Under the pieces are notes generated by a model. It was not told the origin of the DNA. It saw nothing but the letters and a program-made list of their open reading frames with translations, and did not search any database. From Lachnoclostridium sp. UBA2905 (lineage in GTDB: Bacteria > Bacillota > Clostridia > Lachnospirales > Lachnospiraceae), in contig DEDL01000032.1 of assembly GCA_002349525.1 (NCBI GenBank), positions 1 through 39,044 of the forward strand: a DNA stretch of 39,044 nt. The letters are read 5' to 3'. This document shows, in pieces, positions 1 to 8,200 of this stretch (within the stretch, counting starts at the first letter, position 1; each line of letters starts with the position of its first letter). The position numbers and the translations under genes were made by a program.

Positions 1-1
1 T

Positions 2-325
2 CAGAATGTGAATGATCAGAATGGATATGATCAGAATGGATATAATCAGAATAGTTACAACCAGAACGGCTATGACCAGAACGGCTACAACCAGAACGGC
101 TACAACCAGAACGGTTACAACCAGAACGGCTACAATCAGAACGGCTACAACCAGAACGGCTACAACCAGAACAGTTATAACCAGAACGGCTACAACCAGA
201 ACAGCTACAACCAGAACGGCTATGACCAGAACGGCTACAACCAGAACGGCTACAACCAGAACAGCTACAACCAGAATGGCTACAATCAGAACGGATATAA
301 CCAGAATGGCTACAATCAGAACGTC
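2..325 (+). repeat. 15-bp tandem repeat encoding YNQNG
   Basis: About 21 in-frame copies of a 15-bp unit close to tacaaccagaacggc. Variation is mostly silent (tac/tat, aac/aat, ggc/gga) or changes Asn to Asp and Gly to Ser. The array runs off the left edge. The high identity of central copies points to ongoing expansion and contraction. Confidence 0.9.
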
Positions 326-724
326 AACAAATGGAATGATGGCATGAAAACTCCACTTGGAATCGCAGCTATGACACTTGGTATTCTCTCATTGGTACTT
401 GTATGCTGCTGTACTAATTTTTCAGTTACATGCTCAATTGGAGCAATAGTTCTTGGAGTTCTTTCACTTAAGAGAGAAGCTGAAAAAAAGGGATTTGCTA
501 TTACAGGTATAGTTACGGGAATAGTTGGAATAGTTTTATTTGTTGTAATTATAATTGCAACCGTATACATGAAAAAAACAGGTTTATATCAGGAAATTGA
601 ACAGAGAGTATATGAACAGTTTGGAATAGAGCAGGAAAATGCCGGTTCATATGGAGACCCATACGGAGAATCATATGGTGAATCATATGGTGATTCAGAT
701 GATATTTTTTATGATTTTGACTAA
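2..724 (+). CDS. DUF4190-type membrane protein with YNQNG repeat tail (5' partial)
   Basis: The N-terminal half is about 21 copies of a pentapeptide close to YNQNG, rich in Asn, Gln, Gly and Tyr. After it come two hydrophobic segments (around TPLGIAAMTLGILSLVLVC and TGIVTGIVGIVLFVVIIIA) separated by a short charged loop, which is the two-helix layout of DUF4190 proteins. The C-terminus is acidic and Tyr/Gly rich (repeated GESYG). A GTG at 8 could serve as a start, but the frame stays open to the window edge and codes for the same repeat (Q-N) upstream of it, so the true start is most likely outside the window. Function is unknown; the disordered polar tail probably lies on one face of the membrane. 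The family call is by topology and sequence look, moderately sure. Confidence 0.7.
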   Translation, partial: QNVNDQNGYDQNGYNQNSYNQNGYDQNGYNQNGYNQNGYNQNGYNQNGYNQNGYNQNSYNQNGYNQNSYNQNGYDQNGYNQNGYNQNSYNQNGYNQNGYNQNGYNQNVNKWNDGMKTPLGIAAMTLGILSLVLVCCCTNFSVTCSIGAIVLGVLSLKREAEKKGFAITGIVTGIVGIVLFVVIIIATVYMKKTGLYQEIEQRVYEQFGIEQENAGSYGDPYGESYGESYGDSDDIFYDFD

Positions 725-747
725 TAAGGAAATGTGGTTTTGTTAAT

Positions 748-1046
748 ATGTATTTATGGTTTTTTGCGGCAATAATAGCATACTTTGTAAAAGGGCTGTG
801 TGGCTTTGCCAGTACTCTGATATTTACTTCTGTTTTAAGCTTTGGAACTGAGAACGTGAATATAGCAAAAAAGGTCTCAAAGCGTCAAAAATTCTGATGT
901 GGATTGTTGGTATTCTGGCAGGACTACTTTGTGGAATGTTTGCAGGCATTATGTGCAGCAATAAAATAGAAGAAAAAAGAGTGAAAAAGATAATGTCAGT
1001 TTTACTGATTGTATCAGGAATTTCACTTATACTGAAAACGTACTGA
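748..1046 (+). pseudogene. Degraded TauE/SafE-family permease
   Basis: Two short open stretches are joined by a frame change. The first (748-897, 49 codons) reads like the start of a TauE/SafE sulfite-exporter-type permease (MYLWFFAAIIAYFVKGLCGF). The second (897-1046) reads ILAGLLCGMFAGIMCSNKIE and ends in a hydrophobic helix, like a middle helix fused to the C-terminal helix of such permeases. Intact members are about 250 residues, so roughly 150 residues are missing, and the two parts overlap at a TGATG. This fits internal deletions followed by decay. The family assignment is from memory of the pattern, so moderately sure. Confidence 0.55.
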
Positions 1047-1100
1047 TTATAAATCAGATATTATATAATTCTGATGTTAAAGAATATCAGTACGTTTTTT
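1035..1100. terminator. Shared terminator between convergent genes
   Basis: A perfect 13-bp inverted repeat (1035-1047 with 1086-1098, aaaacgtactgat) flanks a 38-base loop and is followed by T6 on the plus strand and T4 on the minus strand. It overlaps the end of the broken permease and lies across the 3' end of the DUF2752 gene, so it can end transcription from both sides. Confidence 0.65.
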
Positions 1101-1507
1101 ATTATCCACTGCGCAAGAAGAATAATAATTGCAGAATATATATATAGGGGAGTTACTGTGAGAGGGTGAAGCAGTTTCTTAAATATTCCTTTAAGTGGAA
1201 TATGAAGGCGATATAGGGTCTGTGTCAGAATAAACCACAGTCCGGGTATGAATGCGAACAGTACAATGGGATGATATATAAAACTTTTTATGAGTCTGCC
1301 ATGTATCAGATATAAAAATGAGCGCGTTCCACCGCAGCCTGGACAGTAGAATCCAGTGAATATATAAAGCTTACATGGAGACATGTAGGCAGACAGATTG
1401 AAACCGGTGCATTTTATAAGATAAGTTAATGTTATTAAAAATATAAGAGATAAGACGGAAACAATGTATACGATTGTATCTAAGGTTCTGTCATATGGTT
1501 TGTACAT
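1061..1507 (-). CDS. DUF2752 membrane protein
   Basis: A small membrane protein of 148 residues with the DUF2752 signature: a Cys in CKLYIF, then CPGCGGTR and a short Gly-rich stretch, placed between hydrophobic helices. Its role is not known. An upstream in-frame ATG would add 24 residues, but the start chosen here (MYKPYDRTL) has a good ribosome site, GAAAGGAAGC, directly before it, while the longer form has none. The gene faces away from the infC promoter and converges on the broken permease. Small DUF2752 and DUF4190 membrane proteins can sit close together in Firmicutes, as here; whether they work together is unknown. Confidence 0.8.
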   Translation of the reverse strand: MYKPYDRTLDTIVYIVSVLSLIFLITLTYLIKCTGFNLSAYMSPCKLYIFTGFYCPGCGGTRSFLYLIHGRLIKSFIYHPIVLFAFIPGLWFILTQTLYRLHIPLKGIFKKLLHPLTVTPLYIYSAIIILLAQWIIKNVLIFFNIRII

Positions 1508-1550
1508 AAAATGCTTCCTTTCAATTCTGAAATTATCTGAAAAATTCTTC

Positions 1551-1579
1551 TTGACAAAGGTAAAAAGTAATGATAACAT
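1551..1579 (+). promoter_or_regulatory. Sigma-A promoter of the infC operon
   Basis: TTGACA at 1551-1556, a 17-base spacer, then TAACAT at 1574-1579. The perfect -35 is followed about 300 bases later by infC, which implies a long leader. Confidence 0.6.
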
Positions 1580-1584
1580 AGACC

Positions 1585-1878
1585 TTGCTGCGAAGTGTGC
1601 AGACGATATAACTAAGCAGAGTGTCCACTCTCACCTTAGCACAGACATGTGACTTTGGTCAATATTTTGTTTCGTATTGAGAATTTAGTAGATGAACCGT
1701 GAAAGGCCCTAAGACAGGATTCTAAGGATGAAGGTCATAGGATAGGCGGGAATTGAAGGATTGTGAGGAGTCTGTAAGACTTGTCTGAATGTTGAAACAG
1801 TTATCAGGTGGACAAAGATGCTTTGTCTGCTTTTTTTATGATTTCATTTGTGAATTGATTTATGGAGGTGCGAAAGTC
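1585..1878 (+). promoter_or_regulatory. infC leader, candidate L20-type autoregulatory RNA
   Basis: About 290 bases without a convincing gene lie between the promoter and infC. The leader ends in a terminator-like hairpin just before the infC ribosome site. In Bacillus, L20 binds the infC leader and causes early termination; position and layout here fit that control. I cannot verify the L20-binding fold by eye, so the leader class is inferred. Confidence 0.5.
1811..1837 (+). terminator. Attenuator hairpin in the infC leader
   Basis: GACAAAG (1811-1817) pairs perfectly with CTTTGTC (1821-1827) across a 3-base loop, followed by TGC and T7 at 1831-1837. It sits 27 bases before the infC ribosome site, so it can only act as a conditional terminator for the downstream operon. 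Confidence 0.7.
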
Positions 1879-2385
1879 ATAAGCGATTATAGTATTAATG
1901 AGCAAATAAGGGATAAGGAAGTTCGCCTTATCGGAGAAGACGGAGAACAGATAGGAATTGTATCTGTTAGGGAAGCAATGCAGATGGCAAGAGAGGCTGA
2001 TCTTGATCTTGTTAAGATATCACCTAATGCAAAACCACCTGTATGTAAGATTATAGATTATGGTAAGTTCCGTTATGAACAGATGCGTAAGGATAAGGAA
2101 GCCAAGAAAAAGCAGAAGGTGATGGAGACTAAGGAAGTTCGTCTTTCACCTAATATCGATGTTAATGATTTGAATACAAAAGCAAATCAGGCACGTAAGT
2201 TTCTCAGCAAGGGAGACAAGGTTAAGGTATCACTTCGTTTCCGTGGACGTGAGATGGCTCATGTTAATGTTGGAAAGGAGATACTTGACAGCTTCTATGA
2301 GAAATTGTCAGATATTGCTGTTGTAGATAAACCAGCTAAGCTGGAAGGTAGAAGTATGGTAATGTTCTTAGCTGAGAAGAAGTAA
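1879..2385 (+). CDS. infC: Translation initiation factor IF-3, AUA start
   Basis: IF-3 binds the 30S subunit, prevents premature 50S joining and checks start codon and initiator tRNA pairing. The protein (168 residues) has the typical N-terminal domain (SDYSINEQIRDKEVRLIGEDG), the basic linker (RKDKEAKKKQ) and the C-terminal domain with VRLSPNID and KVSLRFRGREM. The open frame reaches up to 1789, but the conserved sequence begins at SDYSINEQ. The ribosome site GGAGGTG (1864-1870) lies 8 bases before an ATA codon, and no ATG, GTG or TTG occurs between them. The start is therefore probably AUA, fitting the known use of rare AUU-type starts by infC to let IF-3 limit its own synthesis. First gene of infC-rpmI-rplT. 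Confidence 0.93.
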   Translation: MSDYSINEQIRDKEVRLIGEDGEQIGIVSVREAMQMAREADLDLVKISPNAKPPVCKIIDYGKFRYEQMRKDKEAKKKQKVMETKEVRLSPNIDVNDLNTKANQARKFLSKGDKVKVSLRFRGREMAHVNVGKEILDSFYEKLSDIAVVDKPAKLEGRSMVMFLAEKK

Positions 2386-2422
2386 TCCAGCGGAACATAC
2401 GAATAATAAGGAGGAACATGTT

Positions 2423-2620
2423 ATGCCTAAAATGAAAACAAGAAGCGCTGCTGCTAAGCGTTTTAAGAAAACTGGTTCAGGCAAGATTATGCGTATGAAA
2501 GCCAATAAGAGCCACATTCTCAACAAGAAGACAACTAAGAGAAAAAGAAATCTTAGAAAGCAGACAGAACTTGATGCTACTAATACAAAGCAGATGAAGA
2601 GATGTATGCCTTACATGTAA
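2423..2620 (+). CDS. rpmI: 50S ribosomal protein L35
   Basis: A 65-residue, very basic protein with the L35 pattern: MPKMKTRSAAAKRFKKTGSG at the start, then KANKSHILNKKTTKRKRNLR. L35 is a small component of the large ribosomal subunit. A GGAGG site (aaggaggaacatgtt) precedes the ATG. It follows infC by 37 bases and precedes rplT by 26 bases, in the order conserved across bacteria, and is very likely on the same transcript and under the same leader control. Confidence 0.97.
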   Translation: MPKMKTRSAAAKRFKKTGSGKIMRMKANKSHILNKKTTKRKRNLRKQTELDATNTKQMKRCMPYM

Positions 2621-2646
2621 TTAGAATTTTTTAGGAGGGAATAATA

Positions 2647-3003
2647 ATGGCTAGAGTTAAAGGCGGAATGAACGCTAAAAAGAAGCATAAAAGAGTACTT
2701 AAGCTTGCGAAGGGTTATCGTGGAGCAAGATCAAAACAGTATAGAGTTGCAAAGCAGTCTGTAATGAGAGCTTTGACATCTTCATATGAAGGTAGAAAGC
2801 AGAGAAAGAGACAGTACAGAAGACTTTGGATCGCACGTATCAATGCAGCTGCAAGAATGAATGATATTTCATACAGCAAACTTATGTATGGACTTAAGCT
2901 TGCAGGAGCTGATATCAACAGAAAGATGCTTGCAGAGATGGCAATCAGTGATCCGGAAGGATTTGCAGCAGTAGTTGCAGTTGCTAAGTCAAAGTTAGCT
3001 TAA
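2647..3003 (+). CDS. rplT: 50S ribosomal protein L20
   Basis: A 118-residue basic protein with the L20 pattern (MARVKGGMNAKKKHKRVLKL, then KGYRGARSKQYRVAKQ and RRLWIARINAAARMNDISYS). L20 binds 23S rRNA early in 50S assembly, and in Firmicutes it also represses its own operon by binding the infC leader. The ribosome site is aggaggg. Full family length; last gene of the operon, followed by a terminator-like hairpin. Confidence 0.97.
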   Translation: MARVKGGMNAKKKHKRVLKLAKGYRGARSKQYRVAKQSVMRALTSSYEGRKQRKRQYRRLWIARINAAARMNDISYSKLMYGLKLAGADINRKMLAEMAISDPEGFAAVVAVAKSKLA

Positions 3004-3027
3004 TATAATATTGATTATTTAATGCAG

Positions 3028-3088
3028 AGGTCATTTGGGACGGATATTGTAAGAATATGATTTACATTGTGTTCCAGATGGCCTTTTT
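3028..3088 (+). terminator. Terminator after rplT
   Basis: AGGTCATTTGG (3028-3038) pairs with CCAGATGGCCT (3074-3084) with two G-U pairs. Inside, ATATT (3044-3048) pairs with AATAT. The stem is followed by T5 at 3084-3088. The loop is long, so moderately sure. Confidence 0.55.
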
Positions 3089-3152
3089 GCAAATTATAGC
3101 CTGCCAGGGTTTTCCAGGGCAAAACAGAATCATAACAAGGGGAGATTATATT

Positions 3153-4100
3153 ATGAATATTAAGGTATTAAAAAAATGTATTATTGCAGCAGCATGTTTT
3201 GTTGTAACAATGGCAGCAGGATGTGGTGTGGAGCAGACACTTATCATTGATGGAACAGGAAATGTTAATCAGGAGTCACACGTATATCTTACTGATTCAG
3301 AGGATGCGTATTTGGGTTCCAGCCTGACATCATCAGATTTTGCATTAGTAGGAACAAAGGATATTAATGGAGTACCATATAAGGATTATAAAAACGTTAC
3401 TGTAACAACTGTTGCCGAGACTGAAGGAATGGGAATGGGTGCAAATTATTTTTATTACTGTTCAAAATCCAGGGACTCATCACAGAACATGGGACTTGGT
3501 AATCAGGCAGCAGCTAATGCAGGAGAGCCAAATGTATATGTTGTAGATACAATTACTGTTACACTCCCATTTGAAATCAACTGCACTAATGGTGTAGTTA
3601 AGGAAGATAAGCGTACAGTTGTATTTGATGAGAATCAGCTTAAGGGTGTGGATACATTTTATGCAGCAACTGACAATACTGTACTTAACGGAACAACAAT
3701 CAATATAAACGCAGTGAATAAAAAGTATTACAAGAAGAAACCTGTTATTAATATAACAGCTGACGGAATAATTGCTTCAATTAAAAATAACGCAAAAAAT
3801 GCCAAGGAATCATTTAAGGCAGCTGAGGGTAAGAACCAGGTTGAAGTCAGCTTGGTTAATGGACTTACAAAGAAGGTGACTTTTTATGTTGACACTAAAG
3901 CACCACAGTGTAATGTTAAAAAGTCTGAATACAAAAAGAATTTTAAACTTACATTTAAGGATGAAAATAAGATAAAGAGCGCAAAGCTCAACGGTAAGAA
4001 GGTTAAGAACGGCTATAAGATAAAGAAGGCTGGAAAATATAAACTGGTTGTAATTGATCTTGCCGGCAATAAGCTTACTAAAAAGTTCAAAATCAAATGA
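3153..4100 (+). CDS. Secreted lipoprotein of unknown function, Ig-like C-terminus
   Basis: A 315-residue protein with a lipoprotein signal: basic start MNIKVLKK, hydrophobic core, and lipobox AAGC with the acylated Cys at position 24. The middle is a beta-rich domain I do not recognise. The C-terminal 60 or so residues (from VDTKAPQCNVKKSEYKK) look like a Lys-rich bacterial Ig-like domain, ending in LTKKFKIK, much like the tails of the glycosidases in this window. The open frame extends 32 codons upstream, but the start chosen has an aaggggag ribosome site 8 bases before it and begins the signal peptide. Its 3' end runs into a 13-bp tandem repeat. Expected outside the cell, anchored to the membrane. 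Confidence 0.75.
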   Translation: MNIKVLKKCIIAAACFVVTMAAGCGVEQTLIIDGTGNVNQESHVYLTDSEDAYLGSSLTSSDFALVGTKDINGVPYKDYKNVTVTTVAETEGMGMGANYFYYCSKSRDSSQNMGLGNQAAANAGEPNVYVVDTITVTLPFEINCTNGVVKEDKRTVVFDENQLKGVDTFYAATDNTVLNGTTININAVNKKYYKKKPVINITADGIIASIKNNAKNAKESFKAAEGKNQVEVSLVNGLTKKVTFYVDTKAPQCNVKKSEYKKNFKLTFKDENKIKSAKLNGKKVKNGYKIKKAGKYKLVVIDLAGNKLTKKFKIK

Positions 4101-4143
4101 TAATATCAGATGATAAGATTAGATAAAATAATCAAATAATAAA
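4092..4143 (+). repeat. 13-bp degenerate tandem repeat spanning the lipoprotein stop codon
   Basis: Four consecutive 13-bp units: atcaaatgataat (4092-4104, containing the last two codons and the stop TGA), atcagatgataag, attagataaaata and atcaaataataaa. Units 1 and 2 match at 11 of 13 positions, as do units 1 and 4. All four have exactly the same length. Confidence 0.75.
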
Positions 4144-4159
4144 GTAATACTGCAAAAGC

Positions 4160-5023
4160 TTATTGTCCGGATTTTGCACGATAGGATTTAGGTGAAAGTC
4201 CGGAATAGCTTTTGAAAACTTTTGAAAAGGCCAGAGAGTCTTCGTATCCCACCTCAAATGATATTTCATTTATGGATTTGGTGGTGGAGAGAAGAAGGTT
4301 CTCGGCTTTTTTCATTCTGTACTCAAGTAAAAATCTCTGAGGTGATATGTTCATACTCTTTTTAAAACAGCTTGTAAGATATGAACGGTTGATGCCTATG
4401 TAGTTGGCAATGTCTGTAATTTTAATGTTTTTTGAGTAGTTATGTTCTATATAATCGATAGTATAATCTACATAAGTCTGGTAGGAGTATGAGAATTCCC
4501 TGCTGGTATTGTTCTCGTCATGCAGGTCTTCACCAAGCCTTGCAACCAGGGCATAAAGATAAGCCTCACGTTTGAATTCATTCGAAAAGGTAAGCTTACA
4601 GGCCTCGAGAATGCCGTTAACATTATCAGCATATGGCTTGACATCTGTAACCTTTGCAACAGGAGTATCCATGGAAAGTCCGGCATAGCGCAGCGCTTTT
4701 TCGGCTTTAAGGCCATTAAAACCAAACCACACATAAGTCCATGGATCATCTTCATCAGCCTTATAATAGGTTGTTACACCGGGAGCAATGAGAAAAATGT
4801 TTCCACTTGCAAGATTATAGGATTTGTCACCTACAGTATAGGTGCCCTTCCCAGAGATGATAATGTGAACAAGATAATCATTACGTACTGTTGGACCGAA
4901 AGCGTGACCTGGAACACAGTCCTGATAGCCACAGTAGCAAAGATACAAATCATGACCACTTTTTTCTACAGATTCAAGACATCTGTAATGGGTAAGATTT
5001 GTAAGATCAGCCTTTTTTTCCAT
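4160..5023 (-). CDS. AraC-family transcriptional regulator
   Basis: A 287-residue regulator. Residues about 20-150 form an AraC-type sugar-sensing cupin (HIIISGKGTYTVGDKSYNLASG, then APGVTTYYKADEDDPWTYVWFGF). Residues about 190-285 are the double helix-turn-helix DNA-binding domain (KITDIANYIGINRSYLTSCFKK; then the second helix pair with INEISFEVGYEDSLAFSKVF and SGLSPKSYR). It is divergent from the GH97 gene, with paired direct repeats in the 210-bp gap, so it most likely activates GH97 when an alpha-linked sugar is present and may control itself. The ribosome site is cggagg. The sugar it senses cannot be read from sequence. Confidence 0.93.
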   Translation of the reverse strand: MEKKADLTNLTHYRCLESVEKSGHDLYLCYCGYQDCVPGHAFGPTVRNDYLVHIIISGKGTYTVGDKSYNLASGNIFLIAPGVTTYYKADEDDPWTYVWFGFNGLKAEKALRYAGLSMDTPVAKVTDVKPYADNVNGILEACKLTFSNEFKREAYLYALVARLGEDLHDENNTSREFSYSYQTYVDYTIDYIEHNYSKNIKITDIANYIGINRSYLTSCFKKSMNISPQRFLLEYRMKKAENLLLSTTKSINEISFEVGYEDSLAFSKVFKSYSGLSPKSYRAKSGQ

Positions 5024-5055
5024 AATGATTTACCTCCGATTTTTTTCACATATAT

Positions 5056-5085
5056 ATTATACATTCAGGCAAGGGATGATTTCAA
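5056..5085 (-). promoter_or_regulatory. Promoter of the AraC regulator
   Basis: On the minus strand, TTGAAA (plus positions 5080-5085), an 18-base spacer, then TATAAT (5056-5061). It lies directly beside the direct repeats at 5091-5127, so the regulator could block or help RNA polymerase here. Confidence 0.65.
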
Positions 5086-5090
5086 GGTTT

Positions 5091-5127
5091 AACAACATAT
5101 TTGCATTATCAAACAACATATTTGCAT
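5091..5127. promoter_or_regulatory. AraC-type operator: two 16-bp direct repeats
   Basis: AACAACATATTTGCAT occurs twice without mismatch, at 5091-5106 and 5112-5127. The repeats are 21 bp apart start to start, two helical turns, which puts both sites on the same DNA face, as expected for an AraC-family dimer. They sit between the two divergent promoters, ending 3 bases before the weak GH97 -35. Confidence 0.75.
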
Positions 5128-5129
5128 AG

Positions 5130-5158
5130 TTTTATAGGACCGAAAGATATATTATAAT
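5130..5158 (+). promoter_or_regulatory. Activator-dependent promoter of GH97
   Basis: A perfect TATAAT at 5153-5158 with a poor -35 (TTTTAT at 5130-5135, 17-base spacer) placed right after the direct repeats. A good -10 and a poor -35 next to an AraC-type site is the usual design of an activated promoter. Confidence 0.6.
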
Positions 5159-5233
5159 AAAAGATGTTAAAAAGTGAGGAATACGTAGAAAATCTTAGTG
5201 AAAACTTATAATATTTTGACGAGGAGGAATAAT

Positions 5234-8200
5234 ATGTTACTAAAAACAAGAAAAAAAGTATTAGCTATTGCCCTTGCGGGTGCTATGATTGCTGGTCTTG
5301 GTTCATCATATGTTCCAGGCAGCCTTAACAGTGTAACAGCTAAGGCAGAGACAAAGGGTGATGAGGGAAGCGACGGACTTACAGCAATTGATAAGCTTAC
5401 AGTTAAGTCACCAGATGGAAAGGTATCTGCAAAAATATGGAAAAATGATGATGGAAAGTTCTATTATTCTGCATACCTTAATGATACAGTTGTTATCCAG
5501 TGTTCAGAATTTGGCCTTGTAACAAAGGATGATGATTATTCAACAGGAATGGAGCTTGATGAAGCATCCGTAAAGGTTGTAACAGGAATAGATGACTATG
5601 ATATATTCCAGGGACCTGTAAATCATGTAAACAAGGAATGGAACCAGCTTAATTTCGATCTTGTTAAGGGTGATGCCCGCATAACAATGAATTTCAGAAT
5701 TGCCAATGATGGTCTTGCATATCGTTATCAGGGTGATACTGATACAACAAGCGACAGCGAATCAGTAGCAATTACAAGTGAAAAGAGTTCATTTACACTG
5801 CCAGATTCAACAACATTCTGGAGCACAGACCATAGTGCTACATATGAAGCTGGTAAATATACAGAGAGAACAATGGCACAGGTTAAGGGTGGAAATATTA
5901 CGTTTTCAACACCTATGTTAGCTGATACAGGAAGCGACGGAAACGGAGCCTGGGTTCTTTTGTCAGAGGCCAGTGTATATAACAATGACGATCCATACTG
6001 TGCATCAATTTTCCAGACTGCTGCCGGTAAGAAGGCTATAACAGTTAAGTTTGGTGTTGATCTTGTGGGTGAGGACAATCCTGATAACCACAAGAAAACA
6101 ATGGATAGAAGACATAACCAGATTAAAGAGGTTGATTTTACCAATAAATTTGAAACTCCATGGAGAGCAGCAATTATTGGAGAATCTCTTAACAATGTTA
6201 TAAACAGTACAATGATAAGTGACCTTAATCCGGCAGCAGAAGGTGATTTCTCATGGGTTAAACCAGGAACCTCAGTTTGGTCATGGTGGTCAACATCATC
6301 AGATAATATTGATTATGACAGCATGATTGACTACATCGATTTCTGTTCAGAGGCTGGAATCACATACTGTCTTGTAGATTACGGATGGGAAATGTGGGAC
6401 AATTACGAAGAGAAAATAAGAGGACTTGTTGAATATGCCAATGAGCGTAATGTAGGAATTCTTGTATGGTACGGCGTTCACAAATGGGATAATCCACATA
6501 TCTTTGACCTTGATAATGAGGAAGATATAGAAGAACAGTTCGCATGGTGCGAAGATATGGGAATTAAGGGTGTAAAGGTTGACTACATAGAAAGTGACAG
6601 CCAGTTTGCCATGAGAAATATGTATCAGATTGCAAGCATTGCTGCAAAACATCATCTTGTAGTTAACTATCACGGATGTACAGACCCTAATGGTGAGAAC
6701 AGAACATTCCCTAATATTCTTTCATCTGAGGCTGTATGTGGAATGGAATATTTCAAATGGTCTGATGCATCAGCAGTAGATACACTTGTTACACTTCCAT
6801 ATACACGTAATGTAATTGGATCAATGGAGTACACACCTGCATTATTCAGCATTCCAAGAAGCCCTGCAACAATGGGATTCATGCTTTCAATGTGTGTAAA
6901 CTATGAATCAGCAGTTTCAACATTTTCACAGTCAGGATATGTATATCCCGGATACAATGCATTTTCACTTATATCAGATGTACCAAGTACATGGGATGAA
7001 AGTGTTCTTTTAGAGGGCTTCCCAAGAGAAAGCTGCATAAGAGCAAGACGTAATGGTGAAAACTGGTACATAGGAGCAATGACAGTAGATGCAAAGAACT
7101 ATAATGTATCACTTGATTTCCTTGATAAGGATGTAACTTATAATGCATATATTTATAGAGACAACGAAGACGGAAGCGCCATTGAAGTAGAAAAGAAGCT
7201 TGTTACAGCTGATGATACACTTGATTTCAATCTTCTTGCAAATGGTGGTGCTGCAGTTAAGCTTACTAAAAATGATCCTCTTAAGTGGACAATATATGAC
7301 AACTTCACATACTATGAAGCTGAAAATGCTACCCTTGCAGGTAAGGCAAAGATTAAAGATGGTCAGGCATATATTTCAGGTAAGGCATGTGTAGAGGGAC
7401 TTGGAAGCGGTTCGGCAAATAACGTAACATTTGAAAATATTGAAGTGCCTGAAGATGGAGATTACAAGCTTAAGTTATACATTATCGCAGCAAATAAGAA
7501 AAACCTTACAATTGAGGTTAATGATGAAGAAGTTGACACATTTAATGATGTTATAGGTATTGCAGGTGATGGTGGAGCAGTTGGAGCTATCCGTGACTAT
7601 GTAGATGTAAGTCTTCACAAGGGAACAAACACAATTAAGCTTTATACAAAGAGTGGTCAGGCACCATCAATTGACCGTATAGCAGTATCAAAGGCACTTA
7701 TCGATAATGCTGAAGTAAAGCTTTCACAGGAAACATACACATATGAAGGAAGCGAGTGCAAGCCTTCAGTTACTGTAACAAGAGAGGGTAAGCTTCTTAC
7801 AGAAGGAACAGAGTACGAAGTATTCTATTCAAATGCTGATAAGCCTGGAACTGCCAGTGTATATGTAACAGGTATTAACGGATACGGTGGACAGCTTGTA
7901 AAAGAGTACACAATTAACGGTAAACCTGTGAATTCAACAGATTCAACTGTAACTCCCGGAACAACAGGAAATGTTACTACATCAGGTAATAATGGAGCTG
8001 TAGTTACACCTGGAGCAGGAAGTACAACATCTGCCCCTTCAAAGAATACTGTTAAAAAGCCGGCAAAGGTTAAGATTAAATCGCTTAAAGCAGGTAAGAA
8101 ACAGATAAAGGTATCATTTAAGAAGGTAAAGGGTGTATCGGGCTACAAGATTACATACAGTCTTAACAAGAAGTTCAAGAAGGCAAAAACACTTAATGTT

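Noticed and set aside
2..325. CRISPR array
   Set aside because: The short repeats here and at 38852 are contiguous, coding and without spacers. No CRISPR-like array or cas gene is present in the window.
12..347. Open frame coding for repeated Thr-Arg-Thr-Ala
   Set aside because: It is the shifted frame of the YNQNG repeat; any 15-bp repeat without stops gives such a frame.
1789..1878. 30-residue N-terminal extension of IF-3
   Set aside because: This part overlaps the attenuator hairpin, is not IF-3-like, and lies upstream of the ribosome site.
4520..5092. 190-codon plus-strand open frame opposite the AraC gene
   Set aside because: It lies antisense to a well-conserved regulator, has no ribosome site, and no recognisable domain.
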